Origin: Alistipes sp. CAG:831
Lineage (GTDB): Bacteria > Bacteroidota > Bacteroidia > Bacteroidales > UBA932
Length of the DNA stretch: 10,357 nucleotides
Reading direction: 5' to 3'
NCBI GenBank assembly: GCA_000432775.1
Contig: HF990389.1
Span: 1-10,357 of the forward strand
A program made the position numbers and the translations under genes. Positions within the stretch are counted from its first letter, which is position 1; each line of letters begins with the position of its first letter. Shown in pieces: positions 6,462 through 10,357 of this stretch. The notes beneath the pieces were generated by a model. It saw only the letters and a list, made by a program, of their open reading frames with translations. It was not told the DNA's origin and did not search any database.

Positions 6462-6581
6462 TTTTCCATAAACTTCACTGGCAGATACTTCGCACTGGAT
6501 ACTCACGATTTAATTTTTCTGAACAGCATCGCAACTACACTTTTCCATGGAATTTTTCATTGAAAATATACACTTTTCCAT
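6462..6581. repeat. Short repeats upstream of the GmrSD-like promoter
   Basis: TACACTTTTCCAT occurs at 6536-6548 and 6569-6581, 33 bp apart start to start. The related TTTTCCATAAAC occurs at 6462-6473 and 6574-6585. Read on the minus strand the common core is ATGGAAAA, three times in 120 bp. Between the first two copies lie the palindrome TTCCATGGAA (6543-6552) and the hairpin TTTTCATTGAAAA. The segment 6396-6624 holds no recognisable gene. Confidence 0.6.
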
Positions 6582-6624
6582 AAACATCCTCTTTAGGATC
6601 AACGCCCGCTGTTTTGCCATATTC

Positions 6625-6873
6625 TTATTTACGCATAATCCTAGCATACCATTCCTTATCCGGATGGTAACCGTAAAAGCATTTGCCGTCCCCGTCCAGG
6701 TCCCACGGCGAAGTCAATTCCGTAGAACGATAGGGCAGCCGCTCATATTTCCGCAGACGCATCAGTATCCTGACACGCCTGCGGAAACGCTTGGATGCGA
6801 TCTGCTTGCCTCTTTTCTGAGATTTACATCCACAGACTGTGCCTGCAGGATATTTCTTCCTCGAACCACTCAT
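6625..6873 (-). CDS. Small, very basic conserved-looking protein, function unknown
   Basis: This 82-aa protein starts MSGSRKKYPAGT and has 23 Lys/Arg against 7 Asp/Glu. The Arg cluster RFRRRVRILMRLRK (29-42) is followed by LPYRSTELTSPWDLDGDGK (46-64) and a short aromatic tail ending in MRK. A CGC pair (14-16) and one more Cys (65) are present. The strong positive charge and compact length suggest nucleic-acid binding, but no named domain is recognised; I have an impression of similar small proteins in Bacteroides. In-frame ATGs at 6880 and 6889 would add 3 or 6 residues; the ATG at 6871 is preferred because MSxSRKK is the natural-looking start. It overlaps the end of the 221-aa gene by 50 nt in another frame, so translation is probably coupled. 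The product has no signal peptide or membrane segment. Confidence 0.6.
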   Translation of the reverse strand: MSGSRKKYPAGTVCGCKSQKRGKQIASKRFRRRVRILMRLRKYERLPYRSTELTSPWDLDGDGKCFYGYHPDKEWYARIMRK

Positions 6874-7489
6874 CGTACTCATCGAAATCATTATGGAAAT
6901 CCGTCCAGTCTTTGGAAGCGTACTCTTTTTCGAAGGCGACCAGATCTTCTTTCAGACGTTCCCTCACAGTGTCCTCTCCGTCATCGCCGCTCATCACCCA
7001 TTCCACGTGCCCGGCATATATTTCCGCAATACGGATCTGCCTGTAGGCCTCCTTCATCGTCCTGATGGTACTGTCGTTGAGTTCCAGCACATCCGCATCG
7101 TACGGATAGTGGTCAAAGACGCAATGGTGGATAGCGTACAGCACCGGAACCCTCTCACCTCTGGGAACTCCTCTCATATAGGATTTAGTAGACTGAAATA
7201 CGGTTTCAGTCTCATCTTGGAAAAAACGTCCGCCGATGTATTGCGGCTCTGCCTTAACCACATTCTTAAAACGACGCAAAAGGTAAGCCTCCGCTTCCTC
7301 ACGGCTCGAAAATCTCCTGTGCTTTGCGACGCTGTGAATCGAATGAGGATAATCCATTTTGTTAATTATCCAGTAGTCCTCATGAACCATCTCCGGCTTT
7401 GGCCTCAATGCCCTTGCAATGTCACGCTCGATGATTCCGGCGGTCTTGCGTATCCGCCATCGCTGATAATCAAAGTGTCCTCTACTCAT
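6824..7489 (-). CDS. Conserved-looking cytosolic protein of unknown function, 221 aa
   Basis: No named family is recognised. The N-terminus FDYQRWRIRKTAGIIERDI (6-24) looks like a long amphipathic helix. A helical segment (139-160) runs into HVEWVMSGDDGEDTVRERL (161-179), a pattern I recall from unnamed Bacteroides proteins, and the C-terminus (194-212) is strongly acidic and aromatic, ending in a short hydrophobic tail. Residues 40-130 are rich in Tyr, His and Arg and may be an inserted domain. No signal peptide, membrane segment or catalytic motif can be pointed to. The 149-nt gap before it (7490-7638) has no clear promoter or terminator, only A/T runs, so it may be transcribed with the 204-aa gene. 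It overlaps the small basic protein gene at its 3' end. Confidence 0.6.
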   Translation of the reverse strand: MSRGHFDYQRWRIRKTAGIIERDIARALRPKPEMVHEDYWIINKMDYPHSIHSVAKHRRFSSREEAEAYLLRRFKNVVKAEPQYIGGRFFQDETETVFQSTKSYMRGVPRGERVPVLYAIHHCVFDHYPYDADVLELNDSTIRTMKEAYRQIRIAEIYAGHVEWVMSGDDGEDTVRERLKEDLVAFEKEYASKDWTDFHNDFDEYDEWFEEEISCRHSLWM

Positions 7490-7638
7490 AGCTTCTAAAA
7501 TTATGCGATTGCCCGCGATTTCATTTGAATGCGAAGGTGAGGAATTATCTGGCTGAAATCCGAATCCTAAAAAAAGATGTCGAAGTTTACAGCTTTTTAA
7601 AATTTTGATATTTTTTTAATTTCTGTGCGGGACAACAT

Positions 7639-8253
7639 TCAGTCGAACATCACGCGCGGATTCATCTCATGAGGGCTTCTCCAACTGATGCCTCTGCGGG
7701 CAAGCACATCGGCCTTTGAGCTCCAGTACATGAAGCAGAAGCCCATGCCCCTTGGGACATTCCTGCCTATGGCCTCGTCCGTCTCTTTCTCCACCTCGTA
7801 GTAGATCTCCTCCCACAGCGGAGTGCGCTCAATCGGGTCAAAACGCAGATACCGGTGATATTTACTGCACCACTCTTCCTCAGTCACCCCGTCAAAGTCG
7901 ATGTATTCCCGCCATTTTCCCAGCTCGGCCTCTACCTCTCCGACAGTCAGCGGATCGTCATATTCTTTCAGATCCTCCTCCGTCACTGACTTGAAAAGTG
8001 CGGCCTGCCGCTCGAGGACACTGATCGCGAAGCGCGGAGTGTCGCTCTTAGAGATGTTGTCCAGAAGGATTTTCATGAGAAATATCTTGTCGTAGGGCGA
8101 GTGTCGGCCGCTCCGTTCCGAGAGTGTGTCCAGCATCGAAACGACTTCATTTGCAAGCGGATAATTCTTCCACACCATCATTTTCCGGGAGTTGCTGCGC
8201 ATCCGTTTGAGCAGTCTGACAGACCGGCGTATCTGAGAAGGATATATTTTCAT
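7639..8253 (-). CDS. Conserved-looking protein of unknown function, 204 aa
   Basis: No named family is recognised. The first 30 residues are basic (MKIYPSQIRRSVRLLKRMR, then NSRK). A helical middle contains the acidic stretch VTEEDLKEYDDPLTVGEVEAE (90-110), and the compact C-terminus GMGFCFMYWSSKADVLARRG (169-188) continues into WRSPHEMNP (191-199) and ends in MFD. That tail, with its Trp, Pro and His, looks like the most conserved part. The protein is predicted to be cytosolic, with no signal peptide or membrane helix. The gene starts 21 nt after the stop of the Sel1-repeat gene and is GC-rich like it, so the two are very likely co-transcribed; their products may act together, perhaps with the Sel1 protein as scaffold. 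This is inference from position only. Confidence 0.65.
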   Translation of the reverse strand: MKIYPSQIRRSVRLLKRMRSNSRKMMVWKNYPLANEVVSMLDTLSERSGRHSPYDKIFLMKILLDNISKSDTPRFAISVLERQAALFKSVTEEDLKEYDDPLTVGEVEAELGKWREYIDFDGVTEEEWCSKYHRYLRFDPIERTPLWEEIYYEVEKETDEAIGRNVPRGMGFCFMYWSSKADVLARRGISWRSPHEMNPRVMFD

Positions 8254-8274
8254 AATTCACGTGGTGTTAATCAG

Positions 8275-9873
8275 TTAGACATAAGCATCGTAGCGTCCGT
8301 CATCATCGGGATATTCCTCATCATACGGTATATCCGTCTCATCCGGTTCTTCCTGTGCCACCTGCCCGTCGGACAGCGGCAGATAATATTGCTCTATCTC
8401 CGGGGCAAATGCGGTCAGACGGCCCTGCCTATATGCCTCAACTGCCTCAGAGAGCATTGCCTCCGAACCGTAGCGGGCTCCCTTGAGAGCGCAGATGTCC
8501 CTGAAATACTGCGCATCCCCCTCTTCCTCGATATCCCCGTTGAGCGACATGAGGTACAGCTGCCCGTATGCGTCACCGCTGCCGAGGATTGAGGCGCGGG
8601 CATACCATTTATAGGCCTCGCCGTAGTCCTCGACAGTATTGTACAAACCATAGTGATAGGTGTTTCCAAGGCTCACCGCAGCTTCCTTCGACCCCATGCC
8701 GTAGGCTTTCTCCAGCAGGGAGATGTACCTGTCCCGTGCGCACAATTGACTGTAACGCTGCATATTGTCGAAATCCTCCACCTGGCACAATGCCTGCAGA
8801 TAGACGCAGTAGCAGTCCCGGTGCTCCGCCCCTACGGCCAGCGCCGCTGAAAATGCTTCCGGGTCGGCCAGCTCGTCGTTTTCATTGAACGACAGAGCAC
8901 ATGCTAAGTCAGACCATGCAGCGATAATCCCTCCATGGGCCGCCGCCTCATAGTCATCCTTCGCATCCGGGAAACTGCCTGTTACCTGAACGGCCCATCC
9001 GCGCATATACCGCCACATCGGATTGTCCCCTTGGTCGCGTATCAACTCATTGAGGAGTTCTATCGCTTTCGCAGGATCGGGTTTCAACCCAGACCTTCCG
9101 AATATCAAGTCCCTAATGTAGGCAAATGCGGCCAGGTCGCACCCCTGTTCCATCGCCTCGGCCAACAAGGTCTTCGCCCGCAGCCTGTCCACCAGTCCTA
9201 TGTCCCCGCAACGGTACATCATGGCCAGGCCCGCCGCCCCCTCAGGGTATCCTTTCTCATAAGCCTTTCTGAAACAACGCTCTGCGATGCTGTCGGACGT
9301 CTCATCAGGACGCACGTAATAATGGTAGCGGCCCAGACCGTAAAGTGCATATCTGCTGCCCGTATCCGCGGACCGGCGCAGCTTCGCCAAAGTGCTGTCA
9401 TGGAGGAAAAACAGATTTTCACCGGCCAGAAAAGTCCACATAAAGCGCTTGACTGCCGTCGGGTCCTCCGCAAATGCCTTGTCCGACAGGAATGTCTGTA
9501 CCAGAGCGTTGAAGGACCCGCGCCGGAACATCTCTGGGAAATCCCGGGACACGCAGGGCCGCACCACCTCTATCGAGAGATATCCGACCACCGACTCACG
9601 GACATGGATATTCTCGGGAACCTCAGCGCTGAACAGTTCAAGCATTTCCCCTCCTACCCTGACCTTCAACTGCTTGCCCCCCAAGCAAAGTTCCATGTAC
9701 TCGCCGTCATAGTAATCCACCACCGGCGGCTCCGCGCTGAAAGGCCAGTCCGGCAAAGCCCTTCCGGGAACAATCGCCGATGCGTCAACCGGCACCTCCC
9801 TCTTGAGAGTACTGCTGACCGAGCCTCTGTCGCTGTAGCTGCTGTAAAGCTTGATAACACATTCGTTTTCCAT
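8275..9873 (-). CDS. Sel1-repeat (TPR-like) protein with acidic tail
   Basis: The 532-aa protein contains Sel1-like repeats over about residues 173-485. Examples are GSRYALYGLGRYHY (172-185) with AERCFRKAYEKGYPEGAAGL (197-216), and GSKEAAVSLGNTYHYG (394-409) with GEAYKWYARASILGSGDAYG (418-437). Each has the A-x-x-x-L-G-x-x-Y and A-x-x-W/C-x-x-x-A-x-x-x-G pattern of the family. Several middle repeats are degenerate. Residues 1-150 form a separate, probably beta-rich N-terminal region of unknown type, and the last 25 residues are almost all acidic or Tyr/Pro. There is no signal peptide, unlike many secreted Sel1 proteins, so it is probably a cytosolic scaffold for protein-protein contacts. It begins 9 nt after the transporter stop and is followed 21 nt later by the 204-aa gene, suggesting an operon. 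Confidence 0.8.
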   Translation of the reverse strand: MENECVIKLYSSYSDRGSVSSTLKREVPVDASAIVPGRALPDWPFSAEPPVVDYYDGEYMELCLGGKQLKVRVGGEMLELFSAEVPENIHVRESVVGYLSIEVVRPCVSRDFPEMFRRGSFNALVQTFLSDKAFAEDPTAVKRFMWTFLAGENLFFLHDSTLAKLRRSADTGSRYALYGLGRYHYYVRPDETSDSIAERCFRKAYEKGYPEGAAGLAMMYRCGDIGLVDRLRAKTLLAEAMEQGCDLAAFAYIRDLIFGRSGLKPDPAKAIELLNELIRDQGDNPMWRYMRGWAVQVTGSFPDAKDDYEAAAHGGIIAAWSDLACALSFNENDELADPEAFSAALAVGAEHRDCYCVYLQALCQVEDFDNMQRYSQLCARDRYISLLEKAYGMGSKEAAVSLGNTYHYGLYNTVEDYGEAYKWYARASILGSGDAYGQLYLMSLNGDIEEEGDAQYFRDICALKGARYGSEAMLSEAVEAYRQGRLTAFAPEIEQYYLPLSDGQVAQEEPDETDIPYDEEYPDDDGRYDAYV

Positions 9874-9882
9874 AATACACGA

Positions 9883-10357
9883 TCAAATGTTGTGATGGAG
9901 GGCCTTCGCATGATGATGCGCATGCGGGGAAAAATTGACAATGCCCACGCCCGCAAAGACCAGTACCGTCGCCACACCCTTCGCCCAGGTCATCGTATCG
10001 AGACCCACCGCAAGGCTGATGCACATCGCCACCACCGGCTGCACATAGGAATACATGCACACCAGCACCGGCTTGAGCCGCTTCTGCCCCACGGGTATCA
10101 GGAAATAGGCCACGAACGTCGCCCCTACCACCACATAAAGTATCTGCAGGACAATATTCCAGGGAATGGCCCCGTACTCAATGCTCAGCACCCCGCCGCT
10201 GAACGGCAGCGCATAGAGCGTCGAGAAGAGAAACATCCATTTCATGAACGTCACCACATGGTATTTCTGTATAATGGGCTTGAAAACACCCACATAGCAG
10301 GCAAACGCCGTAGCATTGACAAACATCAGCAGCACCCCTCCGAACGACGTGTGCTCC
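9883..10357 (-). CDS. EamA/DMT-family transporter, C-terminal half (partial, runs off right edge)
   Basis: The frame is open from the right edge to a TGA at 9883-9885 and gives 157 residues. Five hydrophobic segments are visible, in order: FGGVLLMFVNATAFACYVGVF, the stretch around FMKWMFLFSTLYALPF, the stretch around VLQILYVVVGATFVAYFLI, the stretch around MYSYVQPVVAMCISLAVG, and AKGVATVLVFAGVGIVNF. The Pro after the Tyr-rich fourth segment and the GVGIVN ending are typical of the second EamA repeat of drug/metabolite exporters. It is an inner-membrane protein, and the substrate is unknown. The ending carries seven His in the last thirteen residues (HAHHHAKALHHNI has six, and one precedes), which is unusual but may be incidental. 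The next gene starts 9 nt downstream. An internal GTG or ATG near 10335-10324 is not the true start. Confidence 0.85.
   Translation of the reverse strand, partial: EHTSFGGVLLMFVNATAFACYVGVFKPIIQKYHVVTFMKWMFLFSTLYALPFSGGVLSIEYGAIPWNIVLQILYVVVGATFVAYFLIPVGQKRLKPVLVCMYSYVQPVVAMCISLAVGLDTMTWAKGVATVLVFAGVGIVNFSPHAHHHAKALHHNI

Noticed and set aside
6511..6591. Possible 25-aa peptide on the minus strand in the repeat region
   Set aside because: It consists largely of the repeated ATGGAAAA core and could be a by-product of the repeats. It is mentioned as a possibility but not annotated as a gene.
6839..7498. A 219-codon plus-strand frame opposite the 221-aa gene
   Set aside because: It mirrors the minus-strand gene almost exactly, its peptide shows no family motif, and the minus-strand product has the more protein-like pattern and fits the strand of its neighbours.
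7490..7638. A/T runs and a GCGATT direct repeat between the 204- and 221-aa genes
   Set aside because: I could not find a stable stem or an exact TAnnTTTG, so neither a terminator nor a promoter is claimed.
1..10357. CRISPR arrays, tRNA or rRNA genes, complete insertion sequences
   Set aside because: No regularly spaced repeats of suitable length, cloverleaf-like sequence, rRNA motif or transposase was seen on either strand.

Overview
The window looks like an accessory region of a Bacteroidales chromosome, probably from a gut Bacteroides or a relative. Three things support this. Several genes are preceded by the Bacteroidetes -7 octamer TAnnTTTG and lack a Shine-Dalgarno. The protein families are familiar from that order (RhuM, DUF262/DUF1524, ATPase_2). 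The gene ends are separated by AT-rich spacers. No species call is possible from this alone.

Layout, left to right. (1) 1-1278, minus strand, about 30% GC: the first 32 codons of what is probably a DNA adenine/cytosine-N4 methyltransferase, preceded by a RES-domain protein with an extra N-terminal helical region. (2) 1319-2443, minus, clearly higher GC: a stand-alone ATPase_2-type AAA/STAND-like ATPase with its own promoter. (3) 2444-2857: a 414-bp spacer holding divergent -7 elements, a possible 44-codon ORF, two strong hairpins and a thrice-repeated 10-mer whose pairings are mutually exclusive, in the manner of an attenuator. (4) 2858-3436, plus: a complete calcineurin-like metallophosphoesterase, closed by a long stem-loop at 3453-3524 that also serves the convergent operon. 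(5) 6389 down to 3555, minus: a two-gene operon of a GmrSD-like DUF262-DUF1524 nuclease followed 9 nt later by a RhuM-family protein, with a good Bacteroidetes promoter and short repeats upstream. (6) 9873 down to 6625, minus, GC-rich: a Sel1-repeat protein, two unrecognised conserved-looking proteins of 204 and 221 aa, and a very basic 82-aa protein overlapping the 221-aa gene. (7) 9883-10357, minus: the C-terminal half of an EamA/DMT-type transporter cut by the window edge.

Functionally, regions 1-5 read as a small anti-invader island: a probable methylase, a predicted NAD+-attacking RES protein, a modification-dependent-type nuclease and a RhuM protein. The GmrSD-like/RhuM pair and the RES/methylase pair are the best candidates for two-gene defence modules. 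Region 6 is an operon-like run of unknown genes with no sign of a defence motif. The assignment of defence roles is inference from families and neighbourhood; no activity can be read from the sequence.
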